NCBI GenBank assembly: GCA_038211505.1
Contig: JBBQVO010000058.1
Coordinates: 1-17,374, forward strand
DNA length: 17,374 nucleotides
Reading direction: 5' to 3'
Source of the DNA: JBBQVO01 sp038211505
GTDB taxonomy: Bacteria > Chloroflexota > Dehalococcoidia > DSTF01 > JACRBR01
Shown: positions 1 to 7,479 of the stretch, in pieces
How the letters are laid out: the number at the start of each line of letters is the position of its first letter
Numbering within the stretch: the stretch's first letter is position 1
Notes under the pieces: model-generated
Databases searched by the model: none
Told to the model about the DNA's origin: nothing
Seen by the model: only the letters and a program-made list of their open reading frames with translations
Program-made: the position numbers and the translations under genes

Positions 1-1
1 C

Positions 2-817
2 GAGGAGGTACTGTACGGCTCGATCCGCGCCCGCTGCTCGATCCCGGAGTATCTGGCCGCGCTGAAGGACGCCGGAGTCGGCAGCCTGCCGGGGACATCC
101 GCCGAGATCCTCGATCAGGAGATCCGGGACCAGATCTCGCCCGGGCGCATCACGAAGGATCAGTGGATCGAAGTCGTGACGTCGGCGCACAAACTTGGCA
201 TTCGCACGACCTCTACGATCATGTACGGGCACGTCGAGACGCCACGGCACGTGGCGGCGCACATCGGACTGCTGCGCGACATCCAGCGCGAAACCGGCGG
301 CTTCACGGAGTTCGTGCCGCTGAGCTTCATCGCGTCGGAAGCGCCGATGTACGCGAAGAATCTCGTGCCGGGCATTCGTTCCGGCGCGACCGGCGCCGAA
401 GTGATGAAGATGTACGCGGTGTCGCGGATCATGCTCAACAACTGGATCCCGAACATCCAGGCGTCGTGGGTGAAGGAGGGGCCGAAGCTGGCCCAGATGG
501 CGCTCAACGCCGGCTGCAACGACTTCATGGGCACGCTGATCAACGAGAGCATCAGCACATCTGCCGGCGCGATCTACGGCCAGCGCATGGCGCCGCGCGA
601 AATGCGGACGCTGATCCGCGAGATGGGCCGCATCCCCGCCGAGCGCAACACGCTCTACGGCATCAAGCGCACCTTCGGCCCCGACGAAGACGACCACTTC
701 GATCCGCTCGATCTCGCCGACGGCAGCGACGAACGCTTCGGCTCATACACCAAGCTGACGCAGGCGCCGGAGTTCAAATTCGGCGACACCTACAAGCGTG
801 CGGAGCCGGTGGGGTAG
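2..817 (+). CDS. cofH: FO synthase subunit 2 (CofH), 3' part
   Basis: This is the C-terminal part (271 codons in window) of a radical-SAM enzyme that joins 4-hydroxybenzyl from tyrosine to 5-amino-6-ribitylaminouracil on the way to FO, the deazaflavin of coenzyme F420. The reading frame is open from base 2, so the start and the CxxxCxxC iron-sulfur motif lie upstream of the window. Recognition rests on typical CofH stretches: RARCSIPEYLAALKDAGVGS, LPGTSAEIL, TSTIMYGHVETPRHVAAHI, FTEFVPLSFI, and the C-terminal AGCNDFMGTLINESIS and GIKRTF blocks. These separate CofH from MqnC/MqnE relatives of futalosine menaquinone synthesis with fair but not absolute certainty. It ends in TAG and converges on the Nudix gene 82 bases away. 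The menA gene in the same window argues for the classical menaquinone route, which fits a CofH rather than MqnC reading. Confidence 0.88.
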   Translation, partial: EEVLYGSIRARCSIPEYLAALKDAGVGSLPGTSAEILDQEIRDQISPGRITKDQWIEVVTSAHKLGIRTTSTIMYGHVETPRHVAAHIGLLRDIQRETGGFTEFVPLSFIASEAPMYAKNLVPGIRSGATGAEVMKMYAVSRIMLNNWIPNIQASWVKEGPKLAQMALNAGCNDFMGTLINESISTSAGAIYGQRMAPREMRTLIREMGRIPAERNTLYGIKRTFGPDEDDHFDPLDLADGSDERFGSYTKLTQAPEFKFGDTYKRAEPVG

Positions 818-868
818 TTGAGGCAGCGAGGCGCTTGCGTTCGCGGGCCGGCCGGGAAACGGGCGATC

Positions 869-890
869 CGCGGCGAACTTGTTCTCCGCG
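869..890. terminator. Hairpin between convergent cofH and Nudix genes
   Basis: The arms CGCGGCGAA and TTCTCCGCG pair around a CTTG tetraloop, 9 positions with one mismatch. The hairpin lies in the 82-base gap between two convergent genes, so it could end transcripts from both sides. There is no run of T on either strand, so it is not a classical intrinsic terminator; the terminator role is inferred from position and fold. Confidence 0.4.
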
Positions 891-899
891 TCGCCGCCG

Positions 900-1415
900 T
901 CACACACCGAGCCGCGCGCGCATCGCACGGATCGCCTCCCCAACCGCCTGATACGCCACCGGCGGCGTATCGCGGATCGAGAACCAGCGAACGTCATCGA
1001 TGATGTCGGCGCCGCGCGGCTCACCGCCCAGGATGCGACAGACATACACGATCGAGATGATCCTACTGTCCGCAAATGCGTCCTCGAATACGCCGACCAG
1101 CTCTCCTACTTCGACCTGAACCGCCATCTCGCGCAGGCACTCGCGCCGGAGCGCGTCGTGCAGCCGATCCTCCGCGTTGAGAAAGCCGCCCGGAAGATCC
1201 CACACAGTATCGCCCGCGATTGTTCTCCGCCCGAGCAGCATCTCCGTCTCAGATCCAGCGCCGCGAACGATCAGCGCCTCGATCGACGGCTTCAGGTTCA
1301 GCCACAACACGAACCCGCACGCGGTGCACACCGGATGCGGTGACGCGGGGTGCCCGACGTCGCGCACCTCCAACGAGCCTGCGCATCGCGGACAAAATCT
1401 CAGGTCGTTGGCCAT
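900..1415 (-). CDS. Nudix hydrolase family protein with zinc ribbon, degenerate Nudix box
   Basis: A 171-residue protein with an N-terminal zinc ribbon (C8, C11, C30, C33) followed by a Nudix fold, the arrangement seen in NudC-like and ADP-ribose/nucleotide-sugar hydrolases. The Nudix helix is at about residues 76-99 (LPGGFLNAEDRLHDALRREC). Compared with GX5EX7REUXEEXGU, Gly77, Arg91, Glu92 and Glu96 are kept, but the first Glu is Asp83, the first Glu of the EE pair is Arg95 and the Gly is Ala98. Metal binding may therefore be weakened, and the substrate cannot be named. The ATG at 1415 gives the zinc ribbon right at the N-terminus, as usual. There is no clear Shine-Dalgarno site. The gene is last in a minus-strand group, 80 bases after the DUF2442 gene. 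Confidence 0.85.
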   Translation of the reverse strand: MANDLRFCPRCAGSLEVRDVGHPASPHPVCTACGFVLWLNLKPSIEALIVRGAGSETEMLLGRRTIAGDTVWDLPGGFLNAEDRLHDALRRECLREMAVQVEVGELVGVFEDAFADSRIISIVYVCRILGGEPRGADIIDDVRWFSIRDTPPVAYQAVGEAIRAMRARLGV

Positions 1416-1495
1416 CGCAACTCACTAATCACGTATCAGTGCGCGTGACGCTGCCGTCCGCGGCGGCCATTGCGAGGAGAGCGTTGTCGGATTGA

Positions 1496-1762
1496 CTACG
1501 GCTGCTCAGCACCGGCGGCAATCGCCCCGCCAGAGTACAGGTACTCCGGGCTGAAATCGGCGCCGTTTGGCCAGACCACCGTCCCCAGTTGCTCATCGAT
1601 TTCGACCCGTGCGAAGAACTCGGGATCCTTCAGCGGCTCGAACACCTCGCCGTAGAGCTCCCCCTCGACGTCAAGTGTGCGGACGAGGCCGTCAACGAAC
1701 TGAACCTCCAGCACGTACGGACGGATCACACGGACGGAGCTCGCGGCCTGGTACGTCTTCAT
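1496..1762 (-). CDS. DUF2442 domain protein
   Basis: An 88-residue protein matching the small DUF2442 family: a central VLEVQFVDGLVRTLDVEGEL beta region, then FEPLKDPEFFARVEID and the hallmark TVVWPNGADFSPEYLY near the end. Related small proteins often sit beside DUF4160 toxin-antitoxin-like partners; no such partner is visible here. The longer open frame running upstream to 2116 is antisense/out-of-frame shadow of the neighbouring gene, and the family start fits the ATG at 1762. There is no Shine-Dalgarno site; a TAGACT hexamer lies 7 bases before the ATG, suggesting a leaderless message. Molecular function is unknown. Confidence 0.82.
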   Translation of the reverse strand: MKTYQAASSVRVIRPYVLEVQFVDGLVRTLDVEGELYGEVFEPLKDPEFFARVEIDEQLGTVVWPNGADFSPEYLYSGGAIAAGAEQP

Positions 1763-1769
1763 GCTCGTT

Positions 1770-1775
1770 AGTCTA
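1770..1775 (-). promoter_or_regulatory. -10 element of DUF2442 gene, leaderless geometry
   Basis: The minus strand reads TAGACT, then 7 bases, then the ATG at 1762, so transcription would begin at or within a base of the start codon. No good -35 is visible. The same geometry recurs at menA, the GGT-like gene and padR, which raises confidence in each. Confidence 0.45.
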
Positions 1776-1790
1776 GCGCCGTTTCCACAT

Positions 1791-3887
1791 CTACGGCGGG
1801 AACGGCGCCTTGAGCAGCGTGTCGCCGTTGAGGACGTAGAACACGCCGAGACCCTCGTCGACGGCGACGGCGCGCAGATCCGTGAACGCCGGGCTGACGA
1901 TCTGGCGCAGGAACGCGCCCTCCGGCGACGCGATGATGATCCGCTTGTTGCTGCGATCGGCGACGACGATGCGATTCGATCCCGGCAGCACCTGCATCGA
2001 CGCCGGCGACGCCAGCGGTGTGTCGATGCCGGCAAGCGCGAACGGCGCCTCCGCCTTACCGACGAAGCGCCGGATGCCCTTCTTGGTGTCGAGCACATAC
2101 ACGTCCTGCCCAACAACCAGTTCGGTCGCGTTCGTGAGATCGGCCTGATCGAGCAGCGCCGTGCGCTCGCTGTCGAATCCGCCCTGGCCAGGCAGGTAGC
2201 GCCACACCTGGTTCTGCTTCACATCGAGCACATACAGGTTGCCGCCAGAGTTCGCGATCGCGTCCAGCGATCCGATCCCATCGGCGCCGCGCACGGCGAG
2301 CGGCAGTGTGCCGCGGTCGGAGAAGTAGGCGAACATCTGCCGCTTCTCGTCGAGGATCGTCAAACTCTGCGTTTGTTCTGACCAGCCGATCTGCGTCGGA
2401 CGCGCAGCCGTTACGAAGCCTTCGAGCTCATTCTCGGCGAGAATCGTCTCCGGCGGCGTGCCGCCCTTCAGCGCGACGCGCAGCACGCGCTTGCCCTTCG
2501 CATCGAGAAAGTACGCGTGATCACCGCCCACGACGGCGCGCGTCACCGAGAGCGATCCCGTGACGTTCTGCGCCAGATCGGTGACGGGCGCGAAGTCCTT
2601 CACCTCAAACACAGCATCGAGCACGGCGACCGCCGACGTCACATCCGACTGCAGCGACACGACGTCGGCGCTGTCTTTGTGGATCTTCGATGCGTCCGTG
2701 AGTTTCAGCCGCGCCTCGCCGAGCAGCTGCCGTTTGAGACCCGGATCGCTCGTCGCCTGGGCGCGCGCGTTCGCCGTCCGCGCGTCCGCGACCAGCGTCG
2801 TGAACTTGGATTCGCGGCTCTCCTGCACGGATCCGGGCAGATACAGATACGCCAGCAAGCCGACAATCGCCAGCGCCGCCACGGCGAAGATCGCCAGCTT
2901 CGGAATCTGAAATTGGGGCAGCTGCATCGCGCCCGTCGTGCGCTTGTAGCTCGGCGTCGAGCTGTCGCCGCGGAGGCGCACGCCCGTCGCCGGCGGCGGC
3001 GAATTCGACTCCGCGATCTCACGCACCCGCTCGTGCGCCGGCTGCAACGGCGGCGCCCAGTCGCCGATCGAGCCCGCGGCCACGGACGCCATCGCCGGCT
3101 CGGGGCCGATGCCCGCGGGCGCTTCGACGAGAATGCCCGTCGTCGTTGCCGGCCGTAGGTCATCGACGATCGGCGCCGGTGCCGCAGCAGCGGCATCTCC
3201 GGCGCGCGTCAGGAAGTTCGGCGGTGTTTCCGTCGCTTCTTCAAAGCACGACAGCAGCACGAGCGCGAAGTCCGGACGATCGCGGCAGAGTAGATACAGC
3301 TCCGGCAGCGCGTCGTCGGGGCCGCGCCCGAGAATGCGCGCGATCGTGTCGTCGGGCGCGACTTCCGTGATCTGCGACGACGCGACGAGCAGCAGATCGC
3401 CCGGCGCGAGCTTGATCCGCGTGATGCGCGGCTCGAACTCTTCAGCGACGCCGAGCGCGTGTGCGAAGTCCGCATCGTGCGCGTGGATACGCCGCACGTC
3501 GCCGTCGGCACCGCGCACAAACGCGACGCTCGGCCCGATCTGCGCGAGATATGCGTCCGTGCCGCGCAGCGCGAGACATGTCGCGCCCGCGCCGACTTGA
3601 TGCTCCGGCAGGCTGCGATGATTCCAGTCGCGGAGATGATCGTGCGCGGCGCGCAGCGCGCGTGTCAGCGCGCCGGTCAGCGACAACGCTTCTTTGTTGT
3701 ACAACTGCGCGATCACGTCGACGAGCTGCGACGTGAACTCCGCGCTCTGCGGCGACGCCGGCTCGATGAGGATGTACAGCTCGTCGGCTTCTTCTTCCGG
3801 CCGCTGGCGAATCAGCGATCCGAGCCACGGGCCTTCTTCTTCGACGCCGTCCGCCCCGACGCAGAACCGCCCGACCCACGTCCGCAC
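1791..3887 (-). CDS. Membrane protein: PP2C-like pseudophosphatase, TM helix and beta-propeller
   Basis: A 698-residue protein (GTG start at 3887). Residues about 1-215 follow the PP2C/SpoIIE-type phosphatase fold, seen in VGAGATCLALRGTDAYLAQI and in LAPGDLLLVASSQITEVAPD. The metal-binding acidic motifs are missing: the usual DGMGG position reads ILIEPAS, GDSR reads GPSV, and the last DN motif reads RPDFALVLL, so catalysis is unlikely. A low-complexity linker (216-325) leads to one TM helix (about 330-350), a helical, probably coiled-coil part (355-430) and a C-terminal series of WD/NHL-like blades (440-698; for example AYFLDAKGKRVLRV, LYVLDVKQNQVWRY, VYVLDTKKGIRRF, IVVADRSNKRII). Inferred topology: pseudophosphatase inside, propeller outside. 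There is no ATG in frame; GGAGG at 3898-3902 favours GTG 3887 (spacing 10) or TTG 3893 (spacing 4) over TTG 3938. The DUF2442 gene follows after 28 bases. Confidence 0.8.
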   Translation of the reverse strand: MRTWVGRFCVGADGVEEEGPWLGSLIRQRPEEEADELYILIEPASPQSAEFTSQLVDVIAQLYNKEALSLTGALTRALRAAHDHLRDWNHRSLPEHQVGAGATCLALRGTDAYLAQIGPSVAFVRGADGDVRRIHAHDADFAHALGVAEEFEPRITRIKLAPGDLLLVASSQITEVAPDDTIARILGRGPDDALPELYLLCRDRPDFALVLLSCFEEATETPPNFLTRAGDAAAAAPAPIVDDLRPATTTGILVEAPAGIGPEPAMASVAAGSIGDWAPPLQPAHERVREIAESNSPPPATGVRLRGDSSTPSYKRTTGAMQLPQFQIPKLAIFAVAALAIVGLLAYLYLPGSVQESRESKFTTLVADARTANARAQATSDPGLKRQLLGEARLKLTDASKIHKDSADVVSLQSDVTSAVAVLDAVFEVKDFAPVTDLAQNVTGSLSVTRAVVGGDHAYFLDAKGKRVLRVALKGGTPPETILAENELEGFVTAARPTQIGWSEQTQSLTILDEKRQMFAYFSDRGTLPLAVRGADGIGSLDAIANSGGNLYVLDVKQNQVWRYLPGQGGFDSERTALLDQADLTNATELVVGQDVYVLDTKKGIRRFVGKAEAPFALAGIDTPLASPASMQVLPGSNRIVVADRSNKRIIIASPEGAFLRQIVSPAFTDLRAVAVDEGLGVFYVLNGDTLLKAPFPP

Positions 3888-3897
3888 CGCCAATGAA

Positions 3898-3902
3898 CCT
3901 CC
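3898..3902 (-). promoter_or_regulatory. Shine-Dalgarno site deciding the start of the PP2C-like gene
   Basis: The minus strand reads GGAGG here. It lies 10 bases before GTG 3887 and 4 before TTG 3893, and downstream of the outermost possible start TTG 3938, which has no such site. This supports the shorter protein. Confidence 0.6.
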
Positions 3903-4120
3903 GCTTAGCGCGCCAAAGGCCGCGCCCGAAATAACCAACCGTCATGACCACCGATCGGCCGCGCACACGAGCGTGACCGCCGTATGGCGCGACGCGGCAC
4001 ATCGCCGGTGGAAAGCGCCGAATGCCAACGCGCCGTAAAGTCTGAGATGCGTACGCGGATTCGAAAACCGCAACTGTGGCCCGAGCCAGTATACGACCGC
4101 GCTTTCGTCCACGCACCGCG

Positions 4121-4149
4121 ACGTAATCATCGAAATGAGATGATTATGT
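4121..4149. promoter_or_regulatory. AT-rich inverted repeat, candidate operator
   Basis: TAATCATC (4124-4131) and GATGATTA (4139-4146) are perfect inverted arms around a 7-base centre GAAATGA. The pairing extends outward to 4121 and 4149 with a single G-T position, 11 pairs in all. In a GC-rich genome an AT-rich perfect dyad in a divergent promoter region is more like a protein-binding operator than a terminator. It sits about 107 bases before the menA -35 element and about 220 upstream of the PP2C-like gene. Confidence 0.5.
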
Positions 4150-4255
4150 TACGCCTCGGCACCCCGAACGTGGCACGGGCACTTCCGCCCGTTGATCGCA
4201 GACTCACGCGAGTACTAGCCGCAACAAACAATATGCCCGCCGTGAATGCGCCGCG

Positions 4256-4284
4256 TTGCCCGCGACACCGCGCACTCTTACGAT
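4256..4284 (+). promoter_or_regulatory. Promoter of menA, leaderless geometry
   Basis: TTGCCC (4256-4261), a 17-base spacer and TACGAT (4279-4284) are followed by 7 bases and ATG 4292. The upstream ATG 4283 lies inside the -10 element, so it is unlikely to be the start if this promoter is used. Confidence 0.5.
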
Positions 4285-4291
4285 GCGTGTG

Positions 4292-5179
4292 ATGCGCACA
4301 TGGATCACCGCCCTTCGCCCCGTCTCCTTCACCGCCTCCGTGATCCCCGTCCTTGTCGGCACCGCCATCGCCGCTGAGGACGAGTTTCATCCGCTGCTCT
4401 TCGTGCTGGCGCTGCTCGGCTCGATCGCCATCCACGCGGGCACGAATCTCGTCAACGACTACTTCGATCACGTGAAGGGCACCGACAACGCGGAGTCGCT
4501 CGGACAGAGCGGCGTTATCCAGCAGGGGCTGCTTTCGCCGCGCGCCGTGCTGATCGGCGGCATCGTGGCGTTCGCGATCGGCGCTGTCATCGGCATCGCC
4601 ATCACGCTGATGACCGGATGGCCTGTGCTCGCGCTCGGACTGGCGAGCGTCGCCGCCGGATACTTCTACACCGCATCGCCGTTCTCGCTCGCCTATCGCG
4701 GCCTCGGCGAAGTCGTCGTGTTCGTGTTCATGGGGCCGGTGATCGTGCTCGGCGCCTACTTCGTGCAGACGCAGGCGTGGGCGTGGGAGCCGTTCGTCGC
4801 GTCGGTGCCGATCGGCCTGCTCGTCGCCGCGATTTTGCACGCCAACAACGTCCGCGACATCGACAACGATCGCAAGAACCACAAGTGGACGCTCGCCGCG
4901 CTCGCCGGCCGCCCCGCCGCCGACTACGAGTACATCGCGCTGATGCTCAGCGGCTACGCGGTGATCGTGATCATGGCGGCGCTCGGAGCAGCGCCGTGGC
5001 CCGTGCTGATCACGCTGATCACGTTGCCGCTGGCGCTGCGCATCGTCCGCTTCGAGACGAAGCAGACGTCGGCGCGCGCCCTCAACCTCGTCCTCGCCCA
5101 AACCGCCGGCCTGCACATGATCTTCGGCGCCCTCCTCGCCCTCGGCTTCGCCCTAGCCGTCTGGGCCGGCATCGGCTGA
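4292..5179 (+). CDS. menA: 1,4-dihydroxy-2-naphthoate polyprenyltransferase (MenA)
   Basis: A 295-residue UbiA-superfamily integral membrane prenyltransferase that attaches the polyprenyl tail to 1,4-dihydroxy-2-naphthoate, giving demethylmenaquinone. The first Asp motif is NLVNDYFDHVKGTDN (N55, D56, D59), followed by SGVIQQGLLSP; the second is NNVRDIDNDRKNHKWTLA (D189, D191, D193), which binds the magnesium-diphosphate. About eight or nine hydrophobic helices fill the rest. The N-terminus WITALRPVSFTASVIPVLVG is characteristic of MenA rather than UbiA or heme O synthase. Starts at ATG 4283 or TTG 4256 are possible, but 4292 fits the family N-terminus and a -10 placed 7 bases before it; no Shine-Dalgarno site is present. 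No other men genes lie nearby, so the pathway genes are scattered. A GGT-like gene follows after 64 bases with its own -10. Confidence 0.92.
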   Translation: MRTWITALRPVSFTASVIPVLVGTAIAAEDEFHPLLFVLALLGSIAIHAGTNLVNDYFDHVKGTDNAESLGQSGVIQQGLLSPRAVLIGGIVAFAIGAVIGIAITLMTGWPVLALGLASVAAGYFYTASPFSLAYRGLGEVVVFVFMGPVIVLGAYFVQTQAWAWEPFVASVPIGLLVAAILHANNVRDIDNDRKNHKWTLAALAGRPAADYEYIALMLSGYAVIVIMAALGAAPWPVLITLITLPLALRIVRFETKQTSARALNLVLAQTAGLHMIFGALLALGFALAVWAGIG

Positions 5180-5230
5180 TCCAGCGACGTTGTTGTAGGG
5201 GCGGTGCTCGCCGTGCTCTGGCGGAACGCG

Positions 5231-5236
5231 TAAAAT
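5231..5236 (+). promoter_or_regulatory. -10 element of GGT-like gene, leaderless geometry
   Basis: TAAAAT is followed by exactly 7 bases and ATG 5244. There is no Shine-Dalgarno site before that ATG. A consensus -35 is not evident. The preceding menA-GGT gap also contains a short GGCG/CGCC hairpin at 5200-5212. Confidence 0.5.
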
Positions 5237-5243
5237 CTCCTTG

Positions 5244-6824
5244 ATGCCGACAACACCCGCACCTGATCCACGCGGCCCCGTGCTCGCCACCCATGGCATG
5301 GCCGCGTCCGAGCATCCGCTCGTCTCACAGACCGGCGTCGATGTGTTGCGGCGCGGCGGCAACGCATTCGATGCCGCGCTCGCGATGTCGGCGCTCCTTC
5401 CGGTCGTGAAGCCGTATCGCAGCCATCTCGGCGGCGACGCCTACATCCTCGCCTACCCCCAGAGCGAGGCGAAGGTCACGGCGATCTGCTCCGGCGGCAA
5501 GGCGCCGGCCGACGCATCGATCGATCAGTACGACGGCGTCATCCCGCAGCACGGCGGCAGCGCCTGCGCCATCCCCGGACTCGTCGACGCCTGGTCGGAG
5601 TTTCACGCGCGCTGGTGCACGATGCCCTTCGCCGAGCTGCTCGCGCCGGCCATCGGTTACGCGCGCGACGGCTTCCCGGCGTCGCGCGAGCTCTCCCTCA
5701 CACTCTCCTACGCGCAGGGTCTCTTCTCGAAGTACACCGCGCTGCGCGATGTGCTCTGCATCGACGGGCGGCCGCCGCGATTCGGCGAGACGCTGCGACA
5801 GCCCGATCTCGCGAACACGCTGCAGTCGATCGCCGACGGCGGCCGCTCGGCGTTCTACGAAGGCGCGATCGCCGGGAAGATCGCGGCAGGCGTGCAGGCT
5901 GCGGGCGGACGCATGACGGCGAGCGATCTGGCGACGCACAGCGCCGACGTCCTCGATCCGCTTTCGACGGACTATCGCGGTTACACCGTGTACGAGACGC
6001 CGCCGAACTCGCAGGGTCTGATCCTCCTCGAAGAGCTGAACATCGTCGAGGGGATCGATCTTGCCGGCTGGGGACATCTCTCGCCCGACGCCGTGCACCA
6101 CATGGTCGAGGCGAAGAAGCTGGCGTTCGAGGACCGCCAGCGCTTCGCAGGCGACGCCGCATTCGTCGAATTCAATCCGCAAATGCTGCTGACGAAGGAG
6201 TGGGCGGCGAAGCGCCGCAGCCAGATCGATCCGCGGCACGCGCGATCGTCGGCCGTCGCCGCCGCGACGCACGATACGACGTCGTTCGTCGTCGCGGATG
6301 CCGGCGGCAACGTCTGCTCGTTCATCCAGAGCATCTACGCGCACTTCGGTAGCGCGGTCGCCATCCCCGGCACGGGCATCATCATGAACAACCGCATGTG
6401 CGGCTTCTCGCTCGACCCGTCGCACCCGAACGCGCTCGCGCCCGGCAAGCGCACGATGCACACGCTCAACACGTATCTCGTATTCGACGGCGCCCGCCCG
6501 TACATCATCGGCAACACGCCCGGGGCCGACTTCCAGGTGCAGACGAACTTGCAGGTGATTACCGGCATCATCGACTACGGCCTCGACCCGCAGGCCGCGA
6601 TCGATGCGCCGCGCTGGGGCGACACGCCGGCCGCCCTGCTCGTAGAAGACGACATGCCCGCCGAGACACAGCAAGATCTCGCCCGCCGCGGCCACAAGAT
6701 CGACCCCCGCCCGCGCACGACTGCGCCGATGGGCCGCGCCCAAGCGATCGTCATCGATCGCGAGTCCGGCGCCATGATCGGCGGCAGCGACTCGCGGGGT
6801 GAGGGCCTCGCGGCGGGATGGTAG
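5244..6824 (+). CDS. Gamma-glutamyltransferase-family Ntn hydrolase, atypical
   Basis: A 526-residue member of the gamma-glutamyltranspeptidase/cephalosporin acylase family, which matures by self-cleavage before a Thr that becomes the N-terminal nucleophile. The N-terminal block RRGGNAFDAALAMSALLPVV, AIPGLVDAW and the HMVEAKKLAFEDR block are typical. The cleavage site is at D344/T345 (TTSFVVADAGGNV). Set by eye against E. coli GGT, Thr391 and Gly483 are kept (T345, G427), but N411, Q430, D433, S462, S463 and G484 correspond to Y365, R384, G387, H406, T407 and A428. Glutamyl binding is therefore probably changed and the substrate is open; an amide or other acyl hydrolase is as likely as glutathione. 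No signal peptide is seen, so it may be cytoplasmic, unlike classical periplasmic GGT. ATG 5244 is preferred over TTG 5241. Confidence 0.88.
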   Translation: MPTTPAPDPRGPVLATHGMAASEHPLVSQTGVDVLRRGGNAFDAALAMSALLPVVKPYRSHLGGDAYILAYPQSEAKVTAICSGGKAPADASIDQYDGVIPQHGGSACAIPGLVDAWSEFHARWCTMPFAELLAPAIGYARDGFPASRELSLTLSYAQGLFSKYTALRDVLCIDGRPPRFGETLRQPDLANTLQSIADGGRSAFYEGAIAGKIAAGVQAAGGRMTASDLATHSADVLDPLSTDYRGYTVYETPPNSQGLILLEELNIVEGIDLAGWGHLSPDAVHHMVEAKKLAFEDRQRFAGDAAFVEFNPQMLLTKEWAAKRRSQIDPRHARSSAVAAATHDTTSFVVADAGGNVCSFIQSIYAHFGSAVAIPGTGIIMNNRMCGFSLDPSHPNALAPGKRTMHTLNTYLVFDGARPYIIGNTPGADFQVQTNLQVITGIIDYGLDPQAAIDAPRWGDTPAALLVEDDMPAETQQDLARRGHKIDPRPRTTAPMGRAQAIVIDRESGAMIGGSDSRGEGLAAGW

Positions 6825-6850
6825 AAGACTCGAGCTTACGGAAAACACAA

Positions 6851-6872
6851 GCGCCTCTCATTGGGAAGGCGC
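6851..6872. terminator. Hairpin downstream of GGT-like gene
   Basis: GCGCCT (6851-6856) pairs with AGGCGC (6867-6872) around a 10-base loop, 27 bases after the GGT-like stop. There is no T run on the plus strand, so termination here is only a possibility. Confidence 0.3.
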
Positions 6873-6910
6873 GTGCGCTTGCTGGGCTGTAGACATCGGA
6901 TGGTGACCGA

Positions 6911-7441
6911 ATGAGCAGGTCGTTGTTGGACGATGCGTTTGCCCATCATGTTTGGGCGTCACTGCGGCTGATCGATGCGTGCCTCTCGCTCAGTCCTGCG
7001 CAGTTGGACGCCGCAGTCCCTGCGACCGACCGCTCGATTCTCGCGACGATGCGCCACGTCATCGGGAACGAGTCCTTCGAGCTCTTCGTCGCGAGTGGCG
7101 AACGCGGCACCTTCATCAGGGCGGATCGCATGGGGCTTGCGGAGCTGAGGGCTGTGATGGCGGACATCGGCGCCGGATGGTCGCGACTCCTCGACGAGGA
7201 CATCGATCCGGACGCCGTGCTTCGTGAGGTCGACTCTGACGACGGGTACCAGAAGCATGCTCCGATGGGCATCCGTCTGGCGCAGACGCTGCACCACGGA
7301 ACCGACCATCGGAGCCAGATCTGCACGGCGCTGGCAATGCTCGGTGTGGAACCGCCGGCTCTTGACGCGTTCAGCTTCGGCGTGCAGGATGGCCGCGTCG
7401 TCGAGGTGCCAGCGCGAACTCACCACATCGCCGGTCGTTAG
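6911..7441 (+). CDS. DinB family protein
   Basis: A 176-residue protein of the DinB/YfiT four-helix-bundle superfamily. The N-terminal helix AFAHHVWASLRLIDACLSLS, the MRHVIGNESF block and the late HHGTDHRSQICTALAMLG block give the expected metal triad: H49, H129 and H133. Family members include thiol-dependent S-transferases (bacillithiol, mycothiol) and many proteins of unknown role; nothing here tells which thiol or substrate. ATG 6911 places the first helix at the N-terminus; the upstream sequence has only a weak purine-rich stretch (GGATGGTGA). It lies 86 bases after the GGT-like gene and 38 before the DUF255 gene, on the same strand but with probable separate promoters. Confidence 0.85.
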   Translation: MSRSLLDDAFAHHVWASLRLIDACLSLSPAQLDAAVPATDRSILATMRHVIGNESFELFVASGERGTFIRADRMGLAELRAVMADIGAGWSRLLDEDIDPDAVLREVDSDDGYQKHAPMGIRLAQTLHHGTDHRSQICTALAMLGVEPPALDAFSFGVQDGRVVEVPARTHHIAGR

Positions 7442-7453
7442 GAAGCGCCGGAC

Positions 7454-7475
7454 TGTTACGCTAACTGCAGAGGTG
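7454..7475 (+). promoter_or_regulatory. Extended -10 and Shine-Dalgarno of DUF255 gene
   Basis: TGT precedes TACGCT (7457-7462), an extended -10 pattern, and GAGGTG (7470-7475) lies 4 bases before ATG 7480. If used, this promoter would give a leader of only about 10 bases that still contains the ribosome site. Confidence 0.35.
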
Positions 7476-7479
7476 CAGC

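Larger units (their letters stand above)
3903..4291. other. Divergent spacer between PP2C-like gene and menA
   Basis: Nearly 390 bases without a convincing gene; short frames here lack start signals and family resemblance. The part near 4120-4150 is noticeably AT-richer than its surroundings and holds a strong inverted repeat, and the right end carries the menA promoter. I see no RNA gene or riboswitch that I can name. Confidence 0.5.

Noticed and set aside
4040..4120. Possible tRNA or small RNA in the spacer before menA
   Set aside because: A GATTCGAAAAC stretch recalls a T-arm, but I could not build an acceptor stem or anticodon arm around it.
4127..5116. 329-codon minus-strand frame opposite menA
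   Set aside because: Low-complexity His/Asp/Arg/Gly shadow composition, antisense to a clear MenA.
5325..6848. 507-codon open frame on the minus strand opposite the GGT-like gene
   Set aside because: It lies fully antisense to a clear enzyme gene, has Arg/Val-rich shadow composition and no family motif; long antisense frames are expected at this GC content.
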